Source: Deltaproteobacteria bacterium (GTDB lineage Bacteria; Myxococcota; Kuafuiibacteriia; Kuafuiibacteriales; Kuafuiibacteriaceae). From it: a DNA stretch of 64,000 nucleotides. Made by a program: the position numbers and the translations under genes. Numbering within the stretch: position 1 is the stretch's first letter; the number at the start of each line of letters is the position of its first letter. The notes under the pieces are model-generated. The model was not told the DNA's origin. It saw nothing but the letters and a program-made list of their open reading frames with translations, and searched no databases. This document shows, piece by piece, positions 50,474-58,573 of this stretch. The stretch covers positions 1,116,001-1,180,000 of the forward strand of contig JADJBV010000001.1 in NCBI GenBank assembly GCA_016703535.1, given 5' to 3'.

Positions 50474-51418
50474 CAACTCGAGGAGGTGTCGAAAGAGCCC
50501 TTCACCTTCGAGTTCGGTCTCGACGATCCGGCCGGCCCCATCCAGGATCACGTAGGTCGGCAGTTGGGTGACGCCGAAGCGCTCATCGACGCCGCTGGCC
50601 TTGCCCGCCAGCTGAGGGAAGGGGCTGGGGTGGTTTTTGGCGTCGGCCGGATCATCATCGAGGTTGATGCCGACGATCCACACTTGGGGGTGGGCCGCCT
50701 GGAACGATTGCAAGGCAGGTTGCGCTTCGATGCAGGGGCGGCACCAGCTGGCCCAGAAGTCCAGGACCACCAGCTTCTTGCCGGCGAGCTTGAGCTGGGC
50801 CTTCTCGAGGTCGGTGAGGGGCGCCGGTTGGCCCCGCAGTTTGGCCCGGGCGATCAACCGCAGGTAGTCGGTGCGGGTCTCGGCGTCGACCTGGTCCAAG
50901 GTGCGGGCCGCTCGCCCGGCCGCCGCGGCCACGGCGTCCAGCTCCAGCAGCCGGGCGATGGCCCAGATCTGCACCTCGGTGATGCCCTCGACTTTGGGGT
51001 AGCGGGCCAAGACCTGGTCCGCGGCCGCCTCGACCTGGGCCGGGGTCGAGTGGGCGCCGAACTTGAGCAGGAGCAGGGCCGCGTCAAAGCGATCCGACTC
51101 CCGCTTGGCCTCCTTCTCTTGGGCCACCAATAGGGTTCGGGCCTCTTGGGCCTCGGCGCTGGCCGGGCTTTGCAGGTTTTCGGCGATCAGCTGGAGCGCC
51201 AGCTCGATGCGCACCGCGTCTTTCGCCGGGTGTTGGGGGTGCCGGGTCAGAAATCGACGGGCCAAGGCATAATATTCGGGCAGCCGGTAGTCCTCCTGGG
51301 CCGCCTCGATCGCGTGGAGCAAGACCTCGGGTGGATCCTCGGGGGAGGCGGCGCGCGCACACGCCGCGGACAGACCGATCGTCAGGACCAAGGCGCCGGT
51401 GAGGGCCCGGTGTCTCAA
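50417..51418 (-). CDS. Exported TlpA/ResA-like thioredoxin with helical N-terminal domain
   Basis: About 333 residues. RHRALTGALVLTIGLSAACARAAS is an export signal, probably of lipoprotein type (SAAC). I placed the start at TTG 51418, since longer frames (ATG at 51478) would collide with the divergent HDOD gene. Residues 35-205 are a helical, TPR-like domain (YYALARRFLTRHPQHPAKDAVRIELALQLI, ALLLLKFGAHSTPAQVEAAADQVL). The C-terminal part is a thioredoxin fold with CRPC in VLDFWASWCRPCIEAQPAL and the cis-Pro in GVTQLPTYVILDG. It would act on disulfides outside the cytoplasm, as TlpA/ResA do in cytochrome c maturation. No partner oxidoreductase is nearby. Confidence 0.85.
   Translation of the reverse strand: MRHRALTGALVLTIGLSAACARAASPEDPPEVLLHAIEAAQEDYRLPEYYALARRFLTRHPQHPAKDAVRIELALQLIAENLQSPASAEAQEARTLLVAQEKEAKRESDRFDAALLLLKFGAHSTPAQVEAAADQVLARYPKVEGITEVQIWAIARLLELDAVAAAAGRAARTLDQVDAETRTDYLRLIARAKLRGQPAPLTDLEKAQLKLAGKKLVVLDFWASWCRPCIEAQPALQSFQAAHPQVWIVGINLDDDPADAKNHPSPFPQLAGKASGVDERFGVTQLPTYVILDGAGRIVETELEGEGLFRHLLELLRDGEAEGRKPPHQSQKR
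50708..50725. repeat. TGCAAG palindrome, imperfect copy
   Basis: TTGCAAG-GCAG-GTTGCGC, with one arm degraded, inside the TlpA-like gene. Codons CAA CCT GCC TTG CAA (QPALQ). Confidence 0.6.
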
Positions 51419-51476
51419 GTTCCGACGTTCCCCGCCGAATGGGGATCCAAGAGACGCGACGGAGACTCGACTCACC

Positions 51477-52346
51477 ATGGCGCTGTCACCCATACCGGTT
51501 CATGAGCCCCAGTTCTTCCAGAACCTGAAGATCCCGCCCCTCCCCAAGGCGATCGCCGATGTGTACGCGGCGGTCCAGGCGGGAAAGGGCCCCCATGAGG
51601 TCGCGCCCCTCATCGCCAAAGACGTCGCCTTTTCGGCCCACATCCTCCGGATGGTGAACTCGGCCTACTACGCCTTGCCGGCGCCGGTCAGCAACGTGCG
51701 GATGGCGGTGGCCTACCTCGGCCTGGGTGAGGTGGCGAGGATGGCCCTGGCCCTGTCGGTGGTCGACACCTTGGCGCCGCCCGATAAGGGTATGGTCCGT
51801 CGTTTTTGGCTCCACGGCTACTACACGGCCTTGGTCGCCAAATACCTGGCCCGGCGGCTCCGTCCCCGGGTCTCCGAGATCGACGATCTCTACGCCGCCG
51901 CCTTGCTCCACGACCTGGGGCAGCTGGCCTACGCCCGCTGTTTCCCCGCCCATACCAAGGTGCTGCACGAGGAGGCCAAACGGGACCGGATCCCTCTGTC
52001 GGAGGCCGAACGCCGGCACGACCTGCCGACCTCGGCGCGCCTGGGCATGATGGTCGCCGACCACTGGCGCCTCTCTCCGACCATTCGCCGGGCCTGCCAG
52101 GTCTCGGATCGCCCGCTGTCGGAGCTGGAGCCCTGGCCGAAGTCCGAGGCCCTCGACCTGTTGGTGGTGGTCTCTCATCACCTCACCGGGTTGGCGGGCG
52201 ACGAACTTTCGGCCGAGCACAAGGACCAGATCGCCAGTGAGGTGCGCCGGATCCTGGGCGAAGACGAGGACCAGTTCCTGCTCCTGATGGGCGACGTCTA
52301 CGAACTCAAGCTCAAGGCCGAGTCGGCCGTCACCGCCATGCTCTAA
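51477..52346 (+). CDS. HDOD-domain signalling protein
   Basis: A 289-residue soluble protein made of one HDOD domain and a short helical end. NLKIPPLPKAIADVYAAVQ, LIAKDVAFSAHILRMVNSAYYALP, VSNVRMAVAYLGLGEVARMALALSVVD and AALLHDLGQLAYARCFPA are typical HDOD sequences; the HD dipeptide is present but the full phosphodiesterase metal site of HD-GYP is not. HDOD proteins act as non-enzymatic scaffolds in c-di-GMP, chemotaxis and cell-cycle signalling. The ATG at 51477 sits in CCATGG, so the ATG on the other strand starts one base further on. It ends 60 bases before the helicase gene. Partners unknown. Confidence 0.9.
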   Translation: MALSPIPVHEPQFFQNLKIPPLPKAIADVYAAVQAGKGPHEVAPLIAKDVAFSAHILRMVNSAYYALPAPVSNVRMAVAYLGLGEVARMALALSVVDTLAPPDKGMVRRFWLHGYYTALVAKYLARRLRPRVSEIDDLYAAALLHDLGQLAYARCFPAHTKVLHEEAKRDRIPLSEAERRHDLPTSARLGMMVADHWRLSPTIRRACQVSDRPLSELEPWPKSEALDLLVVVSHHLTGLAGDELSAEHKDQIASEVRRILGEDEDQFLLLMGDVYELKLKAESAVTAML

Positions 52347-52406
52347 GGCCACTCGTCCACGAGAGGCGATTGACCCGCTCCTCCGCCCGCACGATGGTCC
52401 CCCTTC

Positions 52407-54572
52407 GTGCTCGACCTCGATGGCCTGAACCGGGAGCAGCTCCAAGCGGTGTTGACCACCTCGGGCCCCCTGTTGGTCTTGGCCGGGGCCGGATCGGGCA
52501 AAACTCGCGTCATCACCTACCGCCTGGCCCACCTGATCGAACGCGGCGTTTCGCCCAAACAGATCTTGTGCGTGACCTTCACCAACAAAGCGGCCTTCGA
52601 GATGCGGGATCGAGCCCGGCGGCTGGTGGGCAAGACGGTCCGGGGCGCCACCATCAGCACCTTCCACGCCTTGGGTTCTCAAATCCTGAAGAGCCACGCC
52701 GCCCACTGTGGCCTCCGGAAGGGCTTCACCATCAGCGACGGCGCCGATCAGCTGGGCACCATGCGCCGCATCTTGCGGGTCCTGCGGATCGATGACCGGA
52801 AGTTCGACGCGCAGAAGATCCTGGCCCACATCTCCCACGCCAAAAACGCCGGGTTGGACGCGGCCCGTTTCCGCGAAAAAGAAGGGTGGATCAAGGACGA
52901 CGACCTGGGGCGTTTGACGGGCCCCGACGCTCAGGTCGACGACGAATATCGGGTGGCGGTGATCGAGGCCTACGAACGTTATGAGTCCCAGCTGCGGGCC
53001 CAAAACGTGGTCGACTTCGACGACCTCTTGCTCCTGACCCTGCGCCTATTATCGACCGATGAAGAGGTGCTGGGCCGGCTGCGGCGGCGTTGGCACTACC
53101 TGATGATCGACGAATACCAGGACACCAACGGGGCCCAGTTCGAGCTGATGCGGCTGTTGGCTGGCACCGAACGGAACCTGTGTGTGGTCGGCGACGATGA
53201 CCAGTCGATCTACGGGTGGCGCGGCGCCGACGTGAGCAACATCCTTGGCTTCGGCAAACACTTCCCGGGCGCCACGGTGGTCAAGCTGGAGACCAACTAC
53301 CGCTCCACGGCCCGCATCTTGGAGGTCGCCAACGCGATCATCGCCCAGAACCCGGACCGCTACGACAAGGTGCTGAAGCCGGCCGGCGATCAAGGGGACC
53401 CGGTGAAGTTGGTGGCCCTGGAGGACGAAGACGCCGAGGCCGAAGAGATCGCCCGCTCGATCTTGGCCCTGATCGCCTCGGGGGTGTCGGTGAAGGACGT
53501 GGCGATCCTCTACCGCTCCAACGTCCAGTCCCGGGCCATCGAGTTGGCGCTGCGGGCCGCCCACGTGCCTTACCGGGTGGTCGGTGGGCTGGATCTCTTC
53601 GATCGTCGGGAGGTCAAGGACGCCTTGGCCTACCTGAAGGTGCTGCACAACGCCGAAGACGAACAGTCCCTGCGGCGGATCTTGAACTACCCGCCTCGAG
53701 GGATCGGCGACACCACCGTCGAGCGGATCGACGACTGGGCCCGCAGCCGGGACCTCCACCTCCTGGATGGTTTGGCCCACGCCCACGAGGTCCCCGACGT
53801 CAGCGCCAAGGCCGCCGACGCCATCGCCACCTTCATGGCGACCTTGGCCACCCACCGAAAGCTCTTGGGCCGTCAAAAACCCAGCAACGTGGTCAAGAAG
53901 CTCTTTTTGGCGGTGAAGCTGGAGGAGGCCTTGTTCACCTCCTCCGACGACGCCACCTCGGCCGGGCGCCGGGTCGACAACGTGAGGGAGATCGTCAAGC
54001 AGATCGATCGCTACGAACAGCGGGTGAAGAACAAGAAGAAGCGTGCCGAAACTGAGGTCCCCGAAGAGGACGAAGGTGAACAGTTCGAGCTCCTGGAGGA
54101 GCTGGACGAGATCGAAGGCGCCAGCCTGGACGGGTTCTTGAGGGACCTGGCCTTGTCCGGCTTCGGCGACGACACGCCCAAGGACGAGCGGGAGGACCAG
54201 CTGATCTTGTCCACCATCCACGCCGCCAAAGGCCTGGAGTGGCCGCACGTTTTTTTGGTCGGCGTCGAAGAAGAGCTCTTGCCCCACCGTCGGACCGTCA
54301 ACGGCGACGGCGAGATCGCCGAGGAGCGCCGCTTGGCCTACGTGGCGGTCACCCGGGCCCGGAGGCACTTGACCGTCAGCTACGCCAAAAACCGCACCCG
54401 CTTCGGGCAGATCGTGCCCCGGCAGCGCTCTCGCTTTTTGGAGGGGCTGCCCGAAGAGGCGGTGGAGCGGCGGGAGGGGGACATGAAACAGGCCCGGACC
54501 GAAGAAGAAAAAGCGGCCATCGAAAAGACCTGGCGCGCCAAGATCAGGGCCCAGCTGGGGATCGAGTCGTGA
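52407..54572 (+). CDS. UvrD/Rep/PcrA-family DNA helicase
   Basis: A 721-residue superfamily 1A helicase, the usual length. It has LNREQLQAVLTTSGPLLVLA (Q motif), Walker A AGAGSGKT (26-33), LCVTFTNKAAFEMRDRA (motif Ia), LMIDEYQDTN (motif II, about 234), VVGDDDQSIYGWRGAD (motif III), TNYRS (motif IV), TIHAAKGLEWPHVFLVG (motif V) and YVAVTRARRHL (motif VI). It unwinds DNA 3' to 5' in repair or replication restart. It is closest to Rep/PcrA; which one is not fixed. The C-terminus has the charged insertion EVPEEDEGEQFELLEELDE. GTG start at 52407. The stop overlaps the OmpH-like gene by GTGA. Confidence 0.95.
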   Translation: MLDLDGLNREQLQAVLTTSGPLLVLAGAGSGKTRVITYRLAHLIERGVSPKQILCVTFTNKAAFEMRDRARRLVGKTVRGATISTFHALGSQILKSHAAHCGLRKGFTISDGADQLGTMRRILRVLRIDDRKFDAQKILAHISHAKNAGLDAARFREKEGWIKDDDLGRLTGPDAQVDDEYRVAVIEAYERYESQLRAQNVVDFDDLLLLTLRLLSTDEEVLGRLRRRWHYLMIDEYQDTNGAQFELMRLLAGTERNLCVVGDDDQSIYGWRGADVSNILGFGKHFPGATVVKLETNYRSTARILEVANAIIAQNPDRYDKVLKPAGDQGDPVKLVALEDEDAEAEEIARSILALIASGVSVKDVAILYRSNVQSRAIELALRAAHVPYRVVGGLDLFDRREVKDALAYLKVLHNAEDEQSLRRILNYPPRGIGDTTVERIDDWARSRDLHLLDGLAHAHEVPDVSAKAADAIATFMATLATHRKLLGRQKPSNVVKKLFLAVKLEEALFTSSDDATSAGRRVDNVREIVKQIDRYEQRVKNKKKRAETEVPEEDEGEQFELLEELDEIEGASLDGFLRDLALSGFGDDTPKDEREDQLILSTIHAAKGLEWPHVFLVGVEEELLPHRRTVNGDGEIAEERRLAYVAVTRARRHLTVSYAKNRTRFGQIVPRQRSRFLEGLPEEAVERREGDMKQARTEEEKAAIEKTWRAKIRAQLGIES

Positions 54573-55405
54573 TCGCCGTCGCTTTTTTGTTGTTGTCGGC
54601 CCCGGTGCCGGTGTTGTGGGTCGACGCCCAAGCGGCCATCTTGGACCTCCCCGAGACGCAGAAGGTCGCCCAACGGGTGGAGGCAGAGCGGCGACGATTG
54701 CAAGCCAACTTGCAAACCCAAGAAGCCGCCTACGAAAAGGAGGCGCCGGTGGGCCCAGCTCGGGAGCAGGCCTTGTCCCGGCTGGAGGCCGATCGGGTAA
54801 AAGCCGAACAAGATCTCTTGGCCCTCGAACAAGCGGGCCTGGGGCCCATCTTGGAGAAAGTGCAAGCTACCTTGCCGAAGGAGTTGGTCCGGCTGGATGT
54901 CCTGCCGATCTTGGACGTGGACCCGAGCTGCGATCGAACCGCCTGGTTAAAACGACGCCTCGAGGGCGGTCGGCCGCCGCTCTCCGCCGCCCCCAAAAAC
55001 TGCCACTACAGCCAGTTTCTGGAGATCGACTTCGAGGCCGCGCTCCGGGGCAGCCAGCTGGCCCAACGCACGACCAAGGCCTTGGACCTCGAGCGGGATC
55101 GCCGCCAAGCGACCTTGGCCGAAGAACAACGCCGCCTGCGTTTGGCCGGCAAAGGGGAGGCGGTGCTGAAAGAGGTCTATCAGGCCGAACAAGCGGCCCT
55201 GCGTCGAAAGGAGACCGAAGCCGAGGCGGCCCTGGAGGAGAAGTTGTTGACCCTCTTGGCTGGTCTGCGGCGCCCGGGCACCCTGATCGCTGAAAAACCT
55301 ACGGCCCCTATCTCGTGGTGGAAGGCCTGCGACGTCACCGCCTGGGCTCGAGCTCAACTCGACGGCGAAAACATCCCGCTCCCCGCCTGTGCCGCGGCGC
55401 CTTAA
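54569..55405 (+). CDS. Periplasmic protein with two OmpH/Skp-like halves
   Basis: A 278-residue protein starting with GTG at 54569, inside the helicase stop (4-base overlap). MIAVAFLLLSAPVPVLWVDAQ is a signal peptide. Two similar halves follow: VLWVDAQAAILDLPETQKVA with the coiled coil RRLQANLQTQEAAYEKEAP, and FLEIDFEAALRGSQLAQRTTKALDLERDRRQATLAEEQRRL. In each, a short beta start and a long charged coil match the OmpH/Skp fold, a trimeric periplasmic chaperone that holds unfolded outer-membrane proteins. A Cys pair (PSCDRTAW, KNCHYSQFLE) may bridge the halves. Translational coupling to a helicase makes no obvious sense and could be accidental. Confidence 0.8.
   Translation: MIAVAFLLLSAPVPVLWVDAQAAILDLPETQKVAQRVEAERRRLQANLQTQEAAYEKEAPVGPAREQALSRLEADRVKAEQDLLALEQAGLGPILEKVQATLPKELVRLDVLPILDVDPSCDRTAWLKRRLEGGRPPLSAAPKNCHYSQFLEIDFEAALRGSQLAQRTTKALDLERDRRQATLAEEQRRLRLAGKGEAVLKEVYQAEQAALRRKETEAEAALEEKLLTLLAGLRRPGTLIAEKPTAPISWWKACDVTAWARAQLDGENIPLPACAAAP
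54698..54715. repeat. TTGCAAG-N4-CTTGCAA gapped palindrome
   Basis: Perfect 7-base arms around CCAA, inside the OmpH-like gene. Codons TTG CAA GCC AAC TTG CAA (LQANLQ). Confidence 0.85.
54861..54876. repeat. TGCAAG-N4-CTTGC gapped palindrome
   Basis: Arms TGCAAG/CTTGC around CTAC, inside the OmpH-like gene, 146 bases after the previous copy. Codons CAA GCT ACC TTG (QATL). Confidence 0.75.
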
Positions 55406-55407
55406 CT

Positions 55408-56466
55408 TCAGCCGGCCAGGATCACCCGATCTCGGCCGGTGTTTTTGGCCTGGTAGAGGGCCTTGTCGGCCCGGGCGATCAGCCCCTCGGGATTTTCGTG
55501 CCCGCCCCGCTGGGCCACGCCCGCCGAGGCGGTGAGGCTGAGGGCCTTTTGCCCCACCAAAAAGGCCTCTTTTTTCAGCTCCACCAAAAATCGTTCGGCC
55601 AAACGGGCCGCGTCTTTGAGGTTGGTGTTGGCCAAGATGACCACAAACTCTTCGCCGCCGTAGCGGGCCAAGACGTCGCTCTTTCGGGGGAAGTTGCGGA
55701 CCAAGGCGTCGGCGGTCGACTTGAGGACTCGGTCGCCGGTTTGGTGCCCGTGGTTGTCGTTGATCTGTTTGAAGTGATCGAGGTCGATCAACACCAGGGA
55801 CAAGGGCTCGTGGGTGCGTTCGGCCCGGCGGAACAGGCGGATCAACTCGGTGTCGAAGGCGCCCCGGTTGTACAGGCCGGTCAACGGGTCGCTGGCGCCT
55901 TTGGTGCGGGCCGCCTCCAGATCCGACTCGAGCTCACCCAAACGGCGCTCCAGCGTGTCGAGCTGGGTCCGTTGGTTTTTGATCCGGGACTCGAGGCGGG
56001 CCGTGACCGACTGGACCGTCCGAGCGACCTGGGCCCGCAGTTCGGTGGGATCCGCGCTTTCGGCGGCGGCCAACAGGGAGGTCAAGGACTCCCGGAGTTG
56101 TTGGTCGTCTTGGGTTTGGTTGACCAGGCCGGCCTTCAGCTGACCGACGATCTCGACCAGTGCGCCCCGCAGCTCGCCGACGACGGTTTGGGCGTAGGCT
56201 TGTTCGGAGCGGCGCCGGCTCAAAAAAAACTGCGCCAGATCGGTCAAGGCCAGGTGGCCGTCTTCCGGGGCCTGGGGCAGGGGCGGCGGCAACTTGAAGA
56301 GCAGGTGTTTGGCCCAGGCCTCGCAGCGGTTGCCCAGCTCTTCGGCCGAAACGCCGTCCAAAGGCCAACCGTGCCGTCCGAAGATCCGGATCAGCTCCGC
56401 CAGCGTGTCGAGCAGTGGGTCATTCTCGGGCTCCTGCCGGTTGAGAATGGCCGAAAGCAGGCCCAT
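55408..56466 (-). CDS. GGDEF diguanylate cyclase
   Basis: A 352-residue soluble cyclase that should make c-di-GMP. The N-terminal 180 residues (LLSAILNRQEPENDPLLDTLAELIRIFGRHGWPL...) are helical, ending in a coiled coil (ARLESRIKNQRTQLDTLERRLGELESDLEA) that could transmit a signal by dimer arrangement. The GGDEF domain (about 187-345) contains DPLTGLYNRGAFD, YGGEEF with the intact active site (about 268-272) and RKSD five residues before it as the inhibitory I-site. No receiver, PAS or GAF is seen. It is convergent with the OmpH-like gene (2-base gap). ATG start at 56466. Confidence 0.93.
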   Translation of the reverse strand: MGLLSAILNRQEPENDPLLDTLAELIRIFGRHGWPLDGVSAEELGNRCEAWAKHLLFKLPPPLPQAPEDGHLALTDLAQFFLSRRRSEQAYAQTVVGELRGALVEIVGQLKAGLVNQTQDDQQLRESLTSLLAAAESADPTELRAQVARTVQSVTARLESRIKNQRTQLDTLERRLGELESDLEAARTKGASDPLTGLYNRGAFDTELIRLFRRAERTHEPLSLVLIDLDHFKQINDNHGHQTGDRVLKSTADALVRNFPRKSDVLARYGGEEFVVILANTNLKDAARLAERFLVELKKEAFLVGQKALSLTASAGVAQRGGHENPEGLIARADKALYQAKNTGRDRVILAG

Positions 56467-56526
56467 CGTAGAGGTCAGAGATCGGTCGGGGTCGGGCCAA
56501 CTCGACCCCCGTCGGTCGTCTCCGGG

Positions 56527-57096
56527 TCATTTCGAGCCGCGCCGTTCGAGCCACGCAAACATCAGGCCGGCCACACACAAAGCGTGATCGATCCGCCCCT
56601 GGGCCACCGCCGTCAGGGCCTCCTCGAAGGGGAAGAGGTGGGTCTGGATCCGCTCGTGTTCGTCGAAGCGGGTGGGCCCGGGTTGGCAGCCGATCGCCAA
56701 GTAGGTGTGGCAGCGGTTGCTCTGGATCGCGGGGTTGGGCTCGACCACCCCGATCTTCTTCCAAGTGGGGGCGGTGTAGCCGGTCTCTTCGGCCAGCTCC
56801 CGCTGGGCGGCCAAGCCCGGATCTTCGCCGGCCTCGATGACACCGCCGGGGATCTCCAGGGTCGGGTGGAGGACGCCGTGACGCCACTGCTCGATCAAGA
56901 CCACCCGATCGTCGGGCAAGAGGGCGACCACGTTGACCCAATCGGGCGGGTGAATGACGTAGAAGTCGGCCGGGGGCCGGGCGGTTTCTCCTGCCACGGG
57001 CGCTTCCTGCATCCGCCGGCGCTCTACTGAAAATACGCGACAACGTTGCACTTCCTCAGACTCGAGCAGGTCCCAACGTGGAATGGGGGGCATCAT
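56527..57096 (-). CDS. NUDIX hydrolase, ADP-ribose pyrophosphatase-like
   Basis: A 189-residue NUDIX enzyme. The box GGVIEAGEDPGLAAQREL, then AEETGY, fits GX5EX7REUXEEXGU exactly. Family context is ADP-ribose/sugar pyrophosphatase (NudF-like): RCRVFSVERRRM and VVALLPDDRVVLIEQWRHGV. The substrate is probably ADP-ribose or a similar NDP-sugar. The start is the first of two tandem ATG codons (57096; the other is 57093), followed by PPIPRWDLLESEEVQ, the usual opening; the frame upstream has no family sense. Divergent from the lipoprotein gene at 57125. Confidence 0.9.
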   Translation of the reverse strand: MMPPIPRWDLLESEEVQRCRVFSVERRRMQEAPVAGETARPPADFYVIHPPDWVNVVALLPDDRVVLIEQWRHGVLHPTLEIPGGVIEAGEDPGLAAQRELAEETGYTAPTWKKIGVVEPNPAIQSNRCHTYLAIGCQPGPTRFDEHERIQTHLFPFEEALTAVAQGRIDHALCVAGLMFAWLERRGSK

Positions 57097-57124
57097 CACA
57101 CCGGTGTTACGCCAGGGTGAGGCC

Positions 57125-58519
57125 GTGGCACAATTCGAGGCGGTGCGGTGGGTGCTCTTGATCTCGGCCGGGTTGGCCCTTGGGTGTGAGCCCGAGCCGT
57201 TGGTGTTGCCCCTCCCGTTTGCGGCCGAGGCGCGATCCGCGATCGTGGTGCTGAACGCCGGAGATCGAACCGACCTGCACGGCATCGACTTGGCCACGCG
57301 CAACGGCATGCCACTTTTGGCCGAGTGGCGGGGGATCAGCGCGGCTCGCCCCTTGACGGTGACGGTCGCTTCCTACCGCGAGGAGCTCGACGATTTGGCC
57401 CTGATGCCAGGGGTGTTGCGCTCCAGCGAAGACGGGGTCCTCTTGCCCACGCCGCTGACGATCGAAGGGGGACAGGTGGTGGACTCGGTGCCGGCCCTGG
57501 TGCCGGTCGAAGCGCCCTCCGCTCTGCTCGCCTTTCGTCGGCCCGGTGATCCCGAGTGTCGGGCCACCCTGATCTTGGAAGACCGATGGGATCTCGATCA
57601 GCCCGGTGAGCCCCTGGGATTGGTGCCCCTCGCCAATGGCCAGGTGGGCTTGCTGCAAGATCGCTTCGACGGCACCCGGGTGATCCTGCGCCCCCAGGCG
57701 GCGTCCTTCACCGAAGATCCGCCGATCCCCGAGGCGGACCTGATCGTTCGCCAGGCCCAGATCGGCCCCGATCTCGCGTTGTGGTTGGGGGGCGGCACTT
57801 GGATCGAAGGCGGGCGCCTCGGGCGCTACGTCAACGGCACCTTCGAGCCGATCCTGGCGTCCACCGACCCGCCCAACTATGGCGAGTGGATCGCGGCCTT
57901 CACCTTTGCTTCCCCCGAAGAAGGGGAGGGGGTGGTCTACGCCGTCACCCAAGCCGGGGCCCTGCAGCGGATCGGTCGGGCCGGGCGTGAGGTGTTGGTC
58001 CCGGCCAACGACAACTTTGGTCAGACCCCGACCCTGGCGGTGGTGGGGCCCGATGAGGTCTTTTTTGTCCGGGGCGGCGACGTCGGGGTCCTGCACTACC
58101 GGGGTGGGGTCCTTGAGACTGAGGCCACCGTCCTCGACTTCGCCTTACAGGCCGACAGCGATCGCCTCTTGTCGTTGGCGGTGGCCGCCGATGGCTCGGC
58201 CTTCGCGGGCACCCGCAGCGGGGTGTTCTTGCGCCGGGATCCCCAACAAGTGTGGCGGACCTTGGGGCGAGAGGTCCTGGTCAGCGCCGGGATCTGGAGC
58301 ATGTTGCCCTTCGAGGCCGGGGTCCTTGCGGGCGGGGACTACGGGGCCCTCCAGCAGGCCTATCCAGGCTCTTCCGTGCCCTGCGAGTTCACCGCCTACA
58401 CCAACAAGGACGACAGCATCCGCTTCCTCTACCTGCAGGACCGGGTGATCTGGGCCGGCGGGCTGCGGCGGATCGCCGTCGACGAACGACGCAGTTTTTT
58501 GGCCCGGGTCACCTTCTGA
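57125..58519 (+). CDS. Lipoprotein, possibly beta-propeller
   Basis: A 464-residue protein. VRWVLLISAGLALGCEPEP is a lipoprotein signal (lipobox ALGC); I use GTG at 57125, which has AGGGTGAGG just upstream. The mature part is beta-rich with regularly spaced Gly and aromatic residues (ANGQVGLLQDRFDGTRVIL, LWLGGGTWIEGGRLGRYVNGTF, VVYAVTQAGALQRIGRAG, EVFFVRGGDVGVLHYRGG, GSAFAGTRSGVFLRRDPQQVWRTL), which suggests a six- to seven-bladed propeller. No catalytic residue. It precedes the barrel and multihaem cytochrome genes on the same strand (55-base gap), so it could be a surface partner of a porin-cytochrome complex, though it has no haem motif. Confidence 0.7.
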   Translation: MAQFEAVRWVLLISAGLALGCEPEPLVLPLPFAAEARSAIVVLNAGDRTDLHGIDLATRNGMPLLAEWRGISAARPLTVTVASYREELDDLALMPGVLRSSEDGVLLPTPLTIEGGQVVDSVPALVPVEAPSALLAFRRPGDPECRATLILEDRWDLDQPGEPLGLVPLANGQVGLLQDRFDGTRVILRPQAASFTEDPPIPEADLIVRQAQIGPDLALWLGGGTWIEGGRLGRYVNGTFEPILASTDPPNYGEWIAAFTFASPEEGEGVVYAVTQAGALQRIGRAGREVLVPANDNFGQTPTLAVVGPDEVFFVRGGDVGVLHYRGGVLETEATVLDFALQADSDRLLSLAVAADGSAFAGTRSGVFLRRDPQQVWRTLGREVLVSAGIWSMLPFEAGVLAGGDYGALQQAYPGSSVPCEFTAYTNKDDSIRFLYLQDRVIWAGGLRRIAVDERRSFLARVTF

Positions 58520-58573
58520 GGTGCCCACGTTGTCGCCCTGACCGATCGGTGCTACCCCCTGCGTTCGCCTCCT

